From Lachnospiraceae bacterium (GTDB lineage: Bacteria; Bacillota; Clostridia; Lachnospirales; Lachnospiraceae): a stretch of 49,191 nucleotides of DNA. The stretch covers positions 1-49,191 of the forward strand of contig JAEEIV010000080.1 in assembly GCA_016281555.1 (NCBI GenBank), given 5' to 3'. The notes below the pieces were generated by a model. The model worked only from the letters and a program-made list of their open reading frames with translations. It did not search any database and was not told the origin of the DNA. Below, piece by piece: positions 32,986 through 42,507 of the stretch (position 1 is its first letter; each line of letters opens with the position of its first letter). Made by a program: the position numbers and the translations under genes.

Positions 32986-33813
32986 ATGAATGAAGGACGA
33001 GAAAAAAAGAGTTTCGGATTTCTGCCGTATGCAGCGGTCGTTCTGGTCGCGGCGCTTGCCGTGTTTCTCGTGTTCTTCCTGACGAGATCCGACTCTGACG
33101 AACCATCTTCTTCGGAGAGCGATGTCTCTTCCACGGAAGAAACGAAAGCGCCGGTCAGCGTGCAGGATGCCTTGGCCATGGAAGACCTCATCCGGCGCTA
33201 TTACGACGCGAAGATGGAGGCGGACGCCGAAACATTGAACCGCATCGTCGTTTCGGACAAGGAATACAATGCGGCCGACCTTGCGTCGGACGCGAACATC
33301 ATTGAAAAATACGACAATTACAAAACGTATATGGTGACTTCCGATGAGGAAGACTATTTCATCGTCTACGTGACGTACGACATGTATTTCCTCGGCATTA
33401 AAGAGGGCGCGCCCGCATTGAACCGCTTCGTTCTGAAGCGGGATGGCAGCGGATTCGTGATCTACGACCGGTTCGTGAGTCAGACGTTTGAGGACGGGCT
33501 CATGGAGACCGAAGAGACGGCCGTGGTGAAAAACCTGAAAAAGCAGGTTGAGGACGATCTTCAGGCGGCGTGCGAGGCGAACGGAGACCTGAAGGAATTG
33601 ATGAAGTTCCTGGAGGGCAATGTGGAAGAAACGGAGCCGGAAACGGAGTCTTCGGAAGAGGAGACCGAGACGGAAGGCGGATCGGATGAATCCGAAAGCG
33701 CGGAATCCCTCGAAGGATCCGAAGAGGGATCCGGGACGGGAGGCGGTTCAGAAGACGGCGAATCAAACAGCATGGAGGAAACCGAACCGCCCGAGGAAGA
33801 CCGGCATAACTGA
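32986..33813 (+). CDS. Membrane-anchored acidic protein
   Basis: This 275-residue protein has one N-terminal membrane anchor (about residues 14-33) and no lipobox cysteine. After a Ser/Asp-rich linker comes a compact domain (about 57-200) with [20 protein letters not shown] and [11 protein letters not shown]-like strands, resembling SnoaL/NTF2-like or similar small alpha+beta domains. The C-terminal ~60 residues are almost only Glu, Ser, Gly and Thr, which suggests an unstructured wall-associated tail. I do not recognise a family. The start has a poor ribosome binding site. A terminator (33823-33856) follows, so it is separate from glpK. Confidence 0.72.
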   Translation: MNEGREKKSFGFLPYAAVVLVAALAVFLVFFLTRSDSDEPSSSESDVSSTEETKAPVSVQDALAMEDLIRRYYDAKMEADAETLNRIVVSDKEYNAADLASDANIIEKYDNYKTYMVTSDEEDYFIVYVTYDMYFLGIKEGAPALNRFVLKRDGSGFVIYDRFVSQTFEDGLMETEETAVVKNLKKQVEDDLQAACEANGDLKELMKFLEGNVEETEPETESSEEETETEGGSDESESAESLEGSEEGSGTGGGSEDGESNSMEETEPPEEDRHN

Positions 33814-33822
33814 CATCATACG

Positions 33823-33856
33823 AAGGGGCTGTTCGTTCAGGCAACAGCCCTTTTTT
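33823..33856 (+). terminator. Intrinsic terminator before glpK
   Basis: GGGGCTGTT (33825-33833) pairs with AACAGCCC(T) (33843-33850), a nine-base loop, then TTTTTT (33851-33856). It is close to the glpK ribosome binding site, so it could also act as an attenuator for the glp operon. Confidence 0.88.
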
Positions 33857-33874
33857 GACGAAAAGGAGGCGGAA

Positions 33875-35377
33875 GTGACGAAGAAACCTTACATCATGGC
33901 ATTGGATGCCGGAACGACTTCGAACCGTGCGATCCTGTTTGATGCGGACGGCCGCGTCGCAGCCATGTCACAGAAGGAATTCACCCAGTATTTCCCGAAG
34001 CCGGGCTGGGTGGAACACGATGCCAATGAGATCTGGCTCACCCAGTACGCGGTGGCGGCCGAGACACTGCAGAAAGTCGGAGCAACGGCGGAAGACATCG
34101 CTGCGATCGGCATCACGAATCAGCGTGAGACCACGATCCTCTGGGACAAATCGACCGGAGACCCCATCTGCAATGCGATCGTCTGGCAGGACCGCCGGAC
34201 GGCGGAGTATTGCCGGAAACTTGCGGAAGAGGGCTGGACGGAGAAGATCCGCGAGAAGACCGGTCTGGTCATTGACCCCTATTTTTCTGCGACGAAGGTC
34301 CGCTGGATCCTCGAGAACATCCCCGGGGCCAGAGAAAAAGCCGAGCGGGGAGATCTGCTCTTCGGCACGGTCGAGACCTGGCTCATCTACCGGCTTTCGC
34401 ACGGGGCGGTGCAAGTGACGGATTACTCGAACGCGTCGCGGACCATGATGTTCAACATTCACACGCTCACATGGGATGAGGAGATCCTCGAACTGCTCGG
34501 GATCCCGAAGTCGATCCTTCCGGAAGCGAAACCGTCCTCCTGCATTTACGGCAAGACCAGAGCCTCGCTGTTCGGCGGAGAGATCCTGATCGGCGGCGCA
34601 GCGGGCGACCAGCAGGCAGCGCTGTTCGGACAGACCTGCTTCAAACCGGGCGAAGTGAAGAATACTTACGGAACCGGCTGCTTCCTGCTGATGACGACGG
34701 GCAAGGAGGCCGTGGATTCGAAAAACGGCTTGCTCACCACGATCGCGTGGGGCATCGGAGACGAGGTGACGTACGCATTGGAGGGCTCGGTCTTCACGGC
34801 CGGCGCGGCGATCCAATGGCTCCGCGACGAACTGAAGATCCTGGACTCCGCAGCGGATTCGGAATACTTTGCAAGGAAGGTGCCGGACACGAACGGCTGT
34901 TACGTCGTTCCGGCATTCACCGGACTCGGCGCACCGTACTGGGATCCCTATGCGAGAGGCGCGATCGTGGGACTCACACGCGGTGTCAACAAATATCACA
35001 TCATCCGCGCGACGCTCGAGTCATTGGCCTTCCAGACGAACGGACTGTTGAAGGCCATGGAGTCGGACAGCGGGATCCCGATCACGGCATTGAAGGTCGA
35101 CGGCGGCGCTTCCAGGAACGACCTCCTGATGCAGTTCCAGGCGGACATTTCCAACGTCCCCGTGACGCGTCCGGAATGTGTGGAAACGACGGCGCTCGGG
35201 GCGGCCTATCTCGCAGGACTCGCGGTCGGCTATTTTGCGAGCAAAGATGAGATCCTGAGAAAATGGCGGTTCGGCGACGCCTTCAAGCCGGAAATGAAGG
35301 AAGAAGAAAGAACCAGAAGAATCGCAGGCTGGGGACACGCCGTGGAACGTGCGCTTGCCTGGGAACGAGAGGAATGA
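33875..35377 (+). CDS. glpK: Glycerol kinase
   Basis: I start at GTG 33875, eight bases after AAAAGGAGG, which gives 500 residues, the usual GlpK length; a much longer upstream frame is not supported. The phosphate-1 motif [10 protein letters not shown] (11-20), the glycerol-binding [10 protein letters not shown] and ITNQRETT, and the ATP motifs [13 protein letters not shown] and [14 protein letters not shown] are present. It converts glycerol to glycerol-3-phosphate with ATP. The stop overlaps a possible start of the next gene (ATGA). The HPr-phosphorylated histidine of Firmicutes enzymes is not clearly seen. It leads an operon that oxidises the product. Confidence 0.96.
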   Translation: MTKKPYIMALDAGTTSNRAILFDADGRVAAMSQKEFTQYFPKPGWVEHDANEIWLTQYAVAAETLQKVGATAEDIAAIGITNQRETTILWDKSTGDPICNAIVWQDRRTAEYCRKLAEEGWTEKIREKTGLVIDPYFSATKVRWILENIPGAREKAERGDLLFGTVETWLIYRLSHGAVQVTDYSNASRTMMFNIHTLTWDEEILELLGIPKSILPEAKPSSCIYGKTRASLFGGEILIGGAAGDQQAALFGQTCFKPGEVKNTYGTGCFLLMTTGKEAVDSKNGLLTTIAWGIGDEVTYALEGSVFTAGAAIQWLRDELKILDSAADSEYFARKVPDTNGCYVVPAFTGLGAPYWDPYARGAIVGLTRGVNKYHIIRATLESLAFQTNGLLKAMESDSGIPITALKVDGGASRNDLLMQFQADISNVPVTRPECVETTALGAAYLAGLAVGYFASKDEILRKWRFGDAFKPEMKEEERTRRIAGWGHAVERALAWEREE

Positions 35378-35379
35378 GT

Positions 35380-36819
35380 ATGTGGGATGCAGTAGTGATC
35401 GGCGCGGGCGTTACGGGCTCCGCGGTGGCGAGATACCTTTCCCGGTACCGGGCGAAGGTGCTGGTGGTGGAAAAATCGGAGGACGTCTGCACGGGTACGT
35501 CAAAGGCGAACTCCGCGATCGTGCATGCAGGCTATGACGCGAAAAACGGCAGCCTGATGGCGAAATACAATCTGGAAGGGTCGCTCATGATGGAGGACCT
35601 CTCCAAGGAACTGGACTTTCCGTACGACCGGTGCGGAAGTCTCGTCGTCTGCCTTTCGGAAGCGGACCGGCCGACCCTTGAGAAACTCTATGAGAACGGC
35701 GTAAAGAACGGCGTCAAGGGACTTGAGATCGTGGAACGGGACCGCCTCGTCGAAATGGAGCCGAACATCTCGGACGATGCGGTGGCGGCGCTTTACGCAC
35801 CGACCGGCGCGATCATCTGTCCGTTCCTCTTTACCATTGCCCTCGCGGAAAACGCGGCGGAGAACGGCGTGGAGTTCCGGTTCGATACCGAGGTAAAGTC
35901 GATCGGGCGGACCGGCGACGGCGTTTTCAAACTGGTAACGGACAAGGGAGAGATCCTGACGAAAACGGTCGTCAATGCGGCCGGCGTCTATGCGGATTTC
36001 TTCCATAATATGATGTGTGAGAAAAAGATACGCATCACGCCGAGAAAAGGCGAATACCTGCTCTTGGATCATGAGGCGGAGGGTTTCGTCAGACATACGA
36101 TCTTCCAGTTGCCCGGCAAATTCGGAAAGGGCGTGCTGGTTTCCCCGACCGTGCATAAGAACGTGATCGTCGGACCGACCGCGAACGACATCGACGACCG
36201 GGAGGGCACGAACACGACGGCTTCCGGCCTCGCCGAAGTCATGGAAAAGTCGGCGCGGGCTTTGAAGAACGTGCCGGTCAGAAAGACCATCACGAGCTTC
36301 GCGGGGCTTCGTGCGCATGAGGACGGACACGAGTTCATCGTCGAAGAGTCGAAGGAGAACCCGGGATTCTTCGATGCCGCCGGGATCGAATCCCCCGGCC
36401 TGTCGAGCGCCCCGGCGATCGGCAAGGCGGTCGCGGAGATGGTGAAGGCGCGGCTAAAGCTGGAAGAAGACCCTTCGTTCAAGGCGACGCGAAAGGGCAT
36501 CGTGCATGCGGCGGAGCTTTCGATCGAAGAACGGAACGAACTGATCAAAAAGAACCCCGCGTACGGACAGATCATCTGCCGGTGCGAAAACGTGTCGGAA
36601 GGAGAGATCATTGACGCGATCCGGCGGCCGCTCGGAGCGAAGAGCCTCGACGGCGTGAAACGGAGAGTGCGGGCCGGCATGGGACGCTGCCAGGCGGGCT
36701 TCTGCTCACCGAGGGTCATGGAGATCCTTGCGAGAGAACTCGGAAAAGATCAGAGCGAAGTGACGAAGAGCGGCGGCGAATCCCGCATCATCGTCGGTGA
36801 GATCAAGGACAAATGGTGA
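35380..36819 (+). CDS. GlpA-like FAD-dependent glycerol-3-phosphate dehydrogenase
   Basis: I use ATG 35380, which has AGGA six bases upstream; ATG 35374 overlapping the glpK stop is the alternative. The 479-residue flavoprotein has the Rossmann FAD motif GAGVTGSA (8-15), then VVEKSEDVCTGTSKANSAIVHAG-type DAO family sequence. The C-terminus (about 395-479) is a BFD-like [2Fe-2S] domain with Cys400, Cys402 (CRCENVSEGEI), Cys437 and Cys442 (GRCQAGFC). This is the layout of anaerobic GlpA-type dehydrogenases, which turn glycerol-3-phosphate into dihydroxyacetone phosphate. The next two genes supply the electron-transfer partners. Confidence 0.9.
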   Translation: MWDAVVIGAGVTGSAVARYLSRYRAKVLVVEKSEDVCTGTSKANSAIVHAGYDAKNGSLMAKYNLEGSLMMEDLSKELDFPYDRCGSLVVCLSEADRPTLEKLYENGVKNGVKGLEIVERDRLVEMEPNISDDAVAALYAPTGAIICPFLFTIALAENAAENGVEFRFDTEVKSIGRTGDGVFKLVTDKGEILTKTVVNAAGVYADFFHNMMCEKKIRITPRKGEYLLLDHEAEGFVRHTIFQLPGKFGKGVLVSPTVHKNVIVGPTANDIDDREGTNTTASGLAEVMEKSARALKNVPVRKTITSFAGLRAHEDGHEFIVEESKENPGFFDAAGIESPGLSSAPAIGKAVAEMVKARLKLEEDPSFKATRKGIVHAAELSIEERNELIKKNPAYGQIICRCENVSEGEIIDAIRRPLGAKSLDGVKRRVRAGMGRCQAGFCSPRVMEILARELGKDQSEVTKSGGESRIIVGEIKDKW

Positions 36820-36824
36820 ACGGT

Positions 36825-38090
36825 ATGGAACAGTATAATGTAGTCATCATCGGCGGCGGCCCGGCCGGCCTCGCGGCGGCGAAGGCGGCGTACGACGAAG
36901 GAGAGCGTAGTATCCTCATTCTGGAACGTGACTCGCTCCTTGGCGGCATTCTGAATCAGTGCATTCACAACGGTTTCGGCCTCCATACCTTTAAGGAAGA
37001 ACTGACGGGTCCCGAATACGCGAAGCGGTTCGAGGACGAAGTCCGGGCCCGAGGCATCGAATGCCGGCTGAACACGATGGTCATGGACCTTTCTTCCGAT
37101 AAGACCGTGACGGCAATGAACCGGACCGACGGCATGTTTCAGATCCGGGCGAAGGCGGTCGTGCTCGCCATGGGCTGCCGGGAACGGAGCCGCGGGGCAT
37201 TGAACATTCCGGGATATCGGCCGGCCGGCATTTATTCCGCCGGCACCGCACAGCGTCTCGTGAACATTGAAGGATATATGCCCGGGCGAAAAGTCGTCAT
37301 TTTAGGATCCGGCGACATCGGACTCATCATGGCGCGCCGGATGACGTTGGAAGGCGCCGAGGTTCAGGTCGTCGCGGAACTGATGCCGTATTCCGGCGGT
37401 CTCAAACGGAACATCGTCCAGTGTCTGGACGACTACGGCATTCCGCTCAAACTGTCGCATACGGTCGTCGACATTGAGGGAAAAGAGCGCGTGACCGGCG
37501 TTACGATCGCCGAAGTCGATTCGAAGAACAAACCGATCCCCGGCACTGAGGAGCATTACGACTGCGACACGCTTCTGCTTTCCTGCGGTCTGATCCCGGA
37601 GAACGAACTCTCCCGGGGCGCCGGCGTCGAGATCTCGCCCGTCACGAACGGACCGAAGGTCAATGAACGGCTGGAGACTTCCATTCCGGGCGTCTTCGCG
37701 GCAGGAAACGTTCTGCACGTCCACGACCTCGTCGATTACGTTTCGGAGGAAGCGGCGGATGCGGGGCGCAATGCGGCGGCCTACGTCCGTGAAGGAAACG
37801 CTCCGGAAACGGAGAACGGTACGGCGGTGACATTCGAAGGCGGCATCCGCTACACGGTGCCTTCGACCGTGGATACGGAGAAGATGAAGGATCTGATGAC
37901 GGTCCGCTTCCGGGTCGGCTCCGTCATGAAGGACCGCATCGTGAAAGTCTACGCGAACGGCGAAGAGATCTTTAAGAAGAAACGCCGCATCATGGCTCCG
38001 GGCGAAATGGAAGAAGTTTTATTAAGGAAGACGGAACTTCAGAAATTCGGCGGACTGAAGACGCTGAAGATCAAAGTGGAGGAGGCATGA
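36825..38090 (+). CDS. GlpB/HcnB-like FAD/NAD-dependent oxidoreductase
   Basis: This 421-residue protein starts at ATG 36825; an ATG at 36813 overlapping the previous stop is an alternative. It has two dinucleotide-binding motifs: IIGGGPAGLAAAKAAYDEG near the N-terminus and VVILGSGDIGLIMARRM near residue 155. CRERSRGALNIPGYRPAG is a typical mid-protein stretch of the NAD(P)/FAD-dependent family. A final GVFAAGNVLHVHDLVDYVSE segment binds flavin. In the Clostridial version of the glp operon this protein pairs with the GlpA-like dehydrogenase and the DUF1667 protein, probably passing electrons from FAD to NAD or another acceptor. It overlaps the next gene region by its stop codon (ATGA at 38087). 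Confidence 0.9.
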   Translation: MEQYNVVIIGGGPAGLAAAKAAYDEGERSILILERDSLLGGILNQCIHNGFGLHTFKEELTGPEYAKRFEDEVRARGIECRLNTMVMDLSSDKTVTAMNRTDGMFQIRAKAVVLAMGCRERSRGALNIPGYRPAGIYSAGTAQRLVNIEGYMPGRKVVILGSGDIGLIMARRMTLEGAEVQVVAELMPYSGGLKRNIVQCLDDYGIPLKLSHTVVDIEGKERVTGVTIAEVDSKNKPIPGTEEHYDCDTLLLSCGLIPENELSRGAGVEISPVTNGPKVNERLETSIPGVFAAGNVLHVHDLVDYVSEEAADAGRNAAAYVREGNAPETENGTAVTFEGGIRYTVPSTVDTEKMKDLMTVRFRVGSVMKDRIVKVYANGEEIFKKKRRIMAPGEMEEVLLRKTELQKFGGLKTLKIKVEEA

Positions 38091-38092
38091 TC

Positions 38093-38458
38093 ATGGAAGA
38101 AAGAAATCTCATCTGCATCGGCTGTCCGATGGGCTGCCCCCTCACCGTGACGATGGAAGGGACCGAAGTCAAGTCCGTGACCGGAAATACCTGCCCCCGC
38201 GGCGACATCTATGCCCGGAAGGAAGTCACGAACCCGACGAGGATCGTGACGAGTTCCGTTCTGGTCACAGGAAGCCGGACCGGCGCGAAGACCGTGTCCG
38301 TGAAAACCGCGAGCGACGTTCCGAAGGGAAAAATCTTTGAAGTCGTGCGCGCATTGAAGGGCGTGACCGTCGAAGCGCCGGTGAAGATCGGCGACGTCGT
38401 GGTCTCGAACATCTCGGGCACTGGTGTCGACGTCATTGCCACGAAGGAAGTGGAGTAA
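38093..38458 (+). CDS. DUF1667 cysteine-motif protein (glycerol operon partner)
   Basis: This 121-residue protein starts at ATG 38093 (GGAGG seven bases upstream; an ATG at 38087 overlapping the stop is less well placed). Cys8, Cys11, Cys15 and Cys34 (LICIGCPMGCPL and NTCPRG) form a four-cysteine site suited to a metal or Fe-S cluster. The rest matches the DUF1667 fold: RIVTSSVLV and KIFEVVRALKGV. In Clostridia it is repeatedly found last in glpK-GlpA-GlpB operons, so it is thought to be an electron-transfer subunit. Its function is not established. It ends the glp operon, and the opp promoter begins 21 bases later. Confidence 0.88.
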   Translation: MEERNLICIGCPMGCPLTVTMEGTEVKSVTGNTCPRGDIYARKEVTNPTRIVTSSVLVTGSRTGAKTVSVKTASDVPKGKIFEVVRALKGVTVEAPVKIGDVVVSNISGTGVDVIATKEVE

Positions 38459-38479
38459 AAACGCCTCACAAAAAAGTCC

Positions 38480-38508
38480 TTGCAATTCTAACGCTTTTGT
38501 GTTATATT
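38480..38508 (+). promoter_or_regulatory. Promoter for the opp operon
   Basis: TTGCAA (38480-38485) and TATATT (38503-38508) with 17 bases between. A 5' leader of about 80 bases follows and contains an inverted repeat (38528-38567). Confidence 0.65.
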
Positions 38509-38527
38509 GCTCTATCATAGTATTTAT

Positions 38528-38567
38528 ACCGCCTTACCGGTTGACTGTAGTAAAGTGATAAGGCGGT
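38528..38567 (+). promoter_or_regulatory. Leader hairpin upstream of the oppA gene
   Basis: ACCGCCTTA (38528-38536) is perfectly complementary to TAAGGCGGT (38559-38567), loop 22 bases. It lies in the transcribed leader, 13 bases before the AAGAGGAGGA site, so it may be an operator or an RNA element affecting translation or stability. Confidence 0.6.
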
Positions 38568-38595
38568 GTGAATAAAATTTAAGAGGAGGAAAAAC

Positions 38596-40821
38596 ATGAT
38601 GAAAAAGTTTTCCAAAGTTTTGGCGCTTCTTCTGGCCGCGATTTTGGTAGTTTCTTCTCTGGCAGCCTGCAATCAGGGACAACCGACCCAGGCTCCTACC
38701 GAAGGATCCCAGACCGAGGCTGCTCCGACTGAAACCCAGCCGGCAGAAGATGACTCCAACAAGCTGGCTGCCGAAGTGTACGGCAACAGCTATGATCCGG
38801 CGGACTGGAACGCTGAATCTGAAGCTCTGTACGAAGATATTCTCGCAGATTTCCTGGCTGCGTATGCGAAGGTTAAGGATGCAAAGAACCTTTCCGAGCG
38901 TTATGCATATCAGGCTCTGGCAGAAGGTGTTCTGTACGGCAGCGGCGTTTTCGTTCCGCTGATCACCCGTGGCGGCAACTACAGAATGGGCCGCAACCTT
39001 CCGAAGACCGTGAACACCACGATGTGGGGCTCGAACGAGTATCGTTATCACACGATGCTGGTTGTGACGGATCTTCTGAAGAAAGATGACTGGAATGCCC
39101 TGAAGACCCTTTGGGCTGAGAAGGCAGGTTCCGGCGAGTACATCGAAGCTGCGAAGGCTTATGTGACCGAGAAAGGTTACACCCTGAAAGACAGCTACAC
39201 GATGTCCTACGCTACGGATCCGACGACTTGGGACAACCTTGCGTCTTCCCGTCAGACGACCGGTGAGCCGTGCGCAGTTACGGTTGACGGTCTGTACATC
39301 TACAACGAAGAGAATCAGCAGGTTCCCGCGATCGCGACCTCTTATGAGCAGTCCGAAGACGGCCTGACCTACACCTTCAAGCTTCGTGACGACGTGGTCT
39401 GGGTCGATTCCCAGGGCCGTGAAGTCGGCAAGCTGACGGCTGATGACTTCGTCGCAGGTCTGAATCACCTCATGGATTGTGAATCCAGCCCGCGTGGCCT
39501 TCTGGTCGGCGTGCTGAAGGGCGCTCGTGAGTACATCAACGGCGACATTACCGATTTCGCAGAAGTCGGCATCAAGGCTGTTGACGAATACACCGTTGAG
39601 TACACCCTTGAAGATGAAGTTCCGTACTTCATGTCCATGATGGCGTACAACATCTTCATCCCGATGAACCGTGCTTACTACGAGTCTCAGGGAGGCAAGT
39701 TCGGTGCTGAGTATTCTCCGGAAGATCCGAACTACACCTACGGCACGGATCCGGACCACATCGCATATTGCGGTCCCATGATCGTGACCAACTACACCGC
39801 GAACAACACGATCGTTTTCAAGGCGAACGAGTCCTACTACAACAAGGAAGCCCTGAACGTTCATGAGATCACCTGGCTGTACAACGGCGACACCAAGGAT
39901 GCGACCAAGACCTATACGGACTGCATCCAGGGTACGCTTGATGCGACCGGACTTGGCACAGAAGCTGTTGAGAAGTGCCGCGCTGACGGTTACTTCGATG
40001 ATTATGTAGCGCTTTCCGAGACGAACTCCACCACGTTCTGCGGCTGGGTCAACGTCAACCGTAAGATCTACACGAACTTCAACAGCGAAGCAGTTGCTTC
40101 TCCGAAGACCGTGAAACAGGCGAAGGAATCTGTCGCGGCCCTTCAGAACACGCATTTCCGTCGTGCGCTCCTTGCGTCCTTTGACCGTGCAGCGTACAAC
40201 GAGCAGCGTGTCGGCGCTGAGCTGAAGCTGAACGCTCTGCGTAACAGCTACACCCCGGCGACCTTCGTTTCTCTGACCGAGGACGTGACCGTTGATATCA
40301 ACGGCACCGCGACCGAGTTCAAGGCCGGTACGTTCTACGGACAGATCATGCAGGCACAGTTGGATGCGGACGGAGTTCCGTTCAAGGTTTGGAATACTGA
40401 ACTGGCTTCCGGCGACGGCTATGACGGATGGTACAATCCGGACTTCGCGAAGGCGGAGTTGGCTCTGGCCACTGCTGACCTTGCTGCCGACGGCATCACG
40501 CTTGACGCTGAGAACCCGATCTACATCGACTATCCGTTCGAAGATCTGGATACGCAGTCTCAGAACCTTGCGGCTTCCGTGAAGCAGTCCATCGAGGAAG
40601 CTTCCGGCGGTCTCATCAAGATCAACCTGGTGGCTTGCGCAACGAGCGACGAATACAGCGATACGAGCTACAATACTCAGTATGGCTATGAGCAGAACAT
40701 GGATTTCACCACCTCTTCCGGTTGGGGTCCTGACTACGGCGATCCGCAGACCTATCTTGCGACGCTGGTCATCGACGAAGACGGATACATGCTTGCTAAC
40801 CTCGGCATGTTTGGTCAGTAA
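38596..40821 (+). CDS. oppA: Peptide ABC transporter, substrate-binding lipoprotein
   Basis: This 741-residue family-5 binding protein has a lipoprotein signal peptide (LAAC, Cys25), a Thr/Glu/Gln linker, and then an extra N-terminal region (about 50-180) before the family core begins with the PTTWDNLASSRQTTGE and LATSYEQSEDGLTYTFKLRDDVVW segments. It is about 200 residues longer than standard OppA. Codons GCT, GGT, CGT, GTT and CTG dominate, unlike its neighbours, which suggests high expression. It has its own promoter and leader hairpin. The symbol is by family similarity only; the substrate may be a peptide or another large solute. It feeds the OppBCDF-type channel that follows. Confidence 0.88.
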   Translation: MMKKFSKVLALLLAAILVVSSLAACNQGQPTQAPTEGSQTEAAPTETQPAEDDSNKLAAEVYGNSYDPADWNAESEALYEDILADFLAAYAKVKDAKNLSERYAYQALAEGVLYGSGVFVPLITRGGNYRMGRNLPKTVNTTMWGSNEYRYHTMLVVTDLLKKDDWNALKTLWAEKAGSGEYIEAAKAYVTEKGYTLKDSYTMSYATDPTTWDNLASSRQTTGEPCAVTVDGLYIYNEENQQVPAIATSYEQSEDGLTYTFKLRDDVVWVDSQGREVGKLTADDFVAGLNHLMDCESSPRGLLVGVLKGAREYINGDITDFAEVGIKAVDEYTVEYTLEDEVPYFMSMMAYNIFIPMNRAYYESQGGKFGAEYSPEDPNYTYGTDPDHIAYCGPMIVTNYTANNTIVFKANESYYNKEALNVHEITWLYNGDTKDATKTYTDCIQGTLDATGLGTEAVEKCRADGYFDDYVALSETNSTTFCGWVNVNRKIYTNFNSEAVASPKTVKQAKESVAALQNTHFRRALLASFDRAAYNEQRVGAELKLNALRNSYTPATFVSLTEDVTVDINGTATEFKAGTFYGQIMQAQLDADGVPFKVWNTELASGDGYDGWYNPDFAKAELALATADLAADGITLDAENPIYIDYPFEDLDTQSQNLAASVKQSIEEASGGLIKINLVACATSDEYSDTSYNTQYGYEQNMDFTTSSGWGPDYGDPQTYLATLVIDEDGYMLANLGMFGQ

Positions 40822-40870
40822 TCCAAACTACTCAAATTACTTGTATTCTGAATAAGTAATTCAGCGATGG

Positions 40871-40895
40871 GGGAATGGATCATCTGTCCATTCCC
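40871..40895 (+). promoter_or_regulatory. Intercistronic hairpin between oppA and oppB
   Basis: GGGAATGGA (40871-40879) pairs with TCCATTCCC (40887-40895), seven-base loop. A second stem (AATTACTT/AAGTAATT) lies just upstream. There is no long T-run, so partial termination or mRNA stabilisation giving excess binding protein is more likely than full termination. Confidence 0.6.
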
Positions 40896-40936
40896 TCATT
40901 GCGCTATTATCCTCACGGATCGATGAGGTACATTCT

Positions 40937-42502
40937 ATGGCTAAATACATTCTAAAACGTACCCTGCACGGAATCATATCCGTCATCATTGTCACCGGGA
41001 TCGTCATGCTTCTGGTGTATTCAATGATGAGCCGGGACCAGATCTTCGCCGGAGATCCTCTGTACACGAAAGTGTCCACGAACCGGAAGATCACGTACAA
41101 ATATGAGATGTGGGAGCAGTACGGCTATCTTGATTACGTCAATTACACAGATTGGCTGACTGAACTGGAGAAGAACGGTGAAATAGATCCGGAAGACCGG
41201 AAAAAAGCGGTTTCTCTCGGAAAAACGCCGGAGGTGGACACGGAGCTCGTGGCCAAATACGTCCGGCAATTCACCGAGTATTATAAAAGCAAGGGGTATG
41301 AAGTTACCCGCCTGAACACCGTTACGATGGGCAAGAAAACCTCGAACGGCGGGCAGGCGCAGTTGTTCGCGGCGAAAGACCGCCCCTTGATCCTTCGTCT
41401 CGTGGACTATTTTAAGAACATGTTCACTGTGGACGGCATCCACAGTGTGGAAGATTATGAAGGTGACCGCGGGATCGAGTTTACCCTTCATGATCCCGTA
41501 TACGGCGGCGACACCTTCGCTCCGGCCATCATGGGCAAAGGAACGAAGCACCGCTATCTGCTTTACTTCGACAATGAATTCCCGTTCATTCATCAGAACC
41601 TGCTGAACTTGAATCTCGGTCTGTCCTATTCCGTAAACCGCGGTATCGACATCACGACGACCATGATGAAGAAGCAGGGCTCCTGGGTGCAGCGGGAAGT
41701 GACCTACCCGACCGGTCTCACGGAAATGAGTGCGGACAACCTGCACTCGGCGATGTACGCCGCCGGATCGATGGAAACGGGTATGAACGCCCAGCGGTTC
41801 ACGGATAACTACACGAACGTCCTGCTTTACAGAGACGGCATGTCCCGGATGGGTTATTCGTTCCTGATCGGTATCCTGGCGACGATCCTTTCGTATCTCA
41901 TCGGTATCCCGATCGCCATCTGGATGGCGCAGAAGAAAGATAAACTGGTCGATCAGATCGGTTCGGTTTACGTCGTCTTCATTACGGCAATGCCTTCTCT
42001 GGCATACATCTTCATCGTGAAGGCCATCGGTAATGCAATCGGCCTGCCGACGACCTTCGTCATGGATAAATTCACCTGGCTGATGCTTCTTCTGCCGGTG
42101 ATCTCCTTAGCGCTCCGTCCGATCGGAAGCATGATGAGGTGGCTCCGCCGGTTCATGGTCGATCAGCAGAATGCGGATTACGTGAAATTCGCGAGGTCCG
42201 GTGGTCTTTCCGAAGGAGAGATCTTCCGGAAGCACATCTTCAAGAACGCGGTCATCCCGATCGTTCACGACATTCCGGGCGCCATCCTGTTCTCACTCGT
42301 CGGCGCGCTCATTACCGAGCGTGTGTACGTCGTGCCCGGCGTCGGCGGTTTGCTGATCACCGCGATTGAAAAATACGACAACGGCGTCATCATCGGCGTG
42401 ACGTTGTTCTACGCGGTACTGTCGGTCGTCAGCGTGATCCTCGGAGACGTAATGATGAGTCTGGTGGATCCGCGGATCAATTTCAATTCGAAAGCGAGGT
42501 GA
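40937..42502 (+). CDS. oppB: Peptide ABC transporter permease OppB with large extracytoplasmic insertion
   Basis: This 521-residue permease begins with the family start KYILKRTLHGIISVIIVTGIVM (TM1). The next membrane helices begin near residue 307; between them lie about 250 residues of soluble, charged sequence that would face outside the cell, where standard OppB proteins (about 310 residues) have a short loop. The EAA-type coupling loop is seen as GEIFRKHIFKNAVIPIVHD (about 430). RYVVPGVGG-like ERVYVVPGVGG follows. It forms the channel with OppC. The extra domain could dock the enlarged binding protein. Its start has a GATGAGGT site; oppC follows without a gap. Confidence 0.88.
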   Translation: MAKYILKRTLHGIISVIIVTGIVMLLVYSMMSRDQIFAGDPLYTKVSTNRKITYKYEMWEQYGYLDYVNYTDWLTELEKNGEIDPEDRKKAVSLGKTPEVDTELVAKYVRQFTEYYKSKGYEVTRLNTVTMGKKTSNGGQAQLFAAKDRPLILRLVDYFKNMFTVDGIHSVEDYEGDRGIEFTLHDPVYGGDTFAPAIMGKGTKHRYLLYFDNEFPFIHQNLLNLNLGLSYSVNRGIDITTTMMKKQGSWVQREVTYPTGLTEMSADNLHSAMYAAGSMETGMNAQRFTDNYTNVLLYRDGMSRMGYSFLIGILATILSYLIGIPIAIWMAQKKDKLVDQIGSVYVVFITAMPSLAYIFIVKAIGNAIGLPTTFVMDKFTWLMLLLPVISLALRPIGSMMRWLRRFMVDQQNADYVKFARSGGLSEGEIFRKHIFKNAVIPIVHDIPGAILFSLVGALITERVYVVPGVGGLLITAIEKYDNGVIIGVTLFYAVLSVVSVILGDVMMSLVDPRINFNSKAR

Positions 42503-42507
42503 TCGGT

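Noticed and set aside
33620-33874. 85-residue N-terminal extension of glpK
   Set aside because: It overlaps the upstream gene in another frame and a terminator; GTG 33875 has AAAAGGAGG and gives normal GlpK length.
38524-40155. A 543-residue open frame on the - strand within oppA
   Set aside because: Antisense to oppA, and ends in the oppA leader and promoter.
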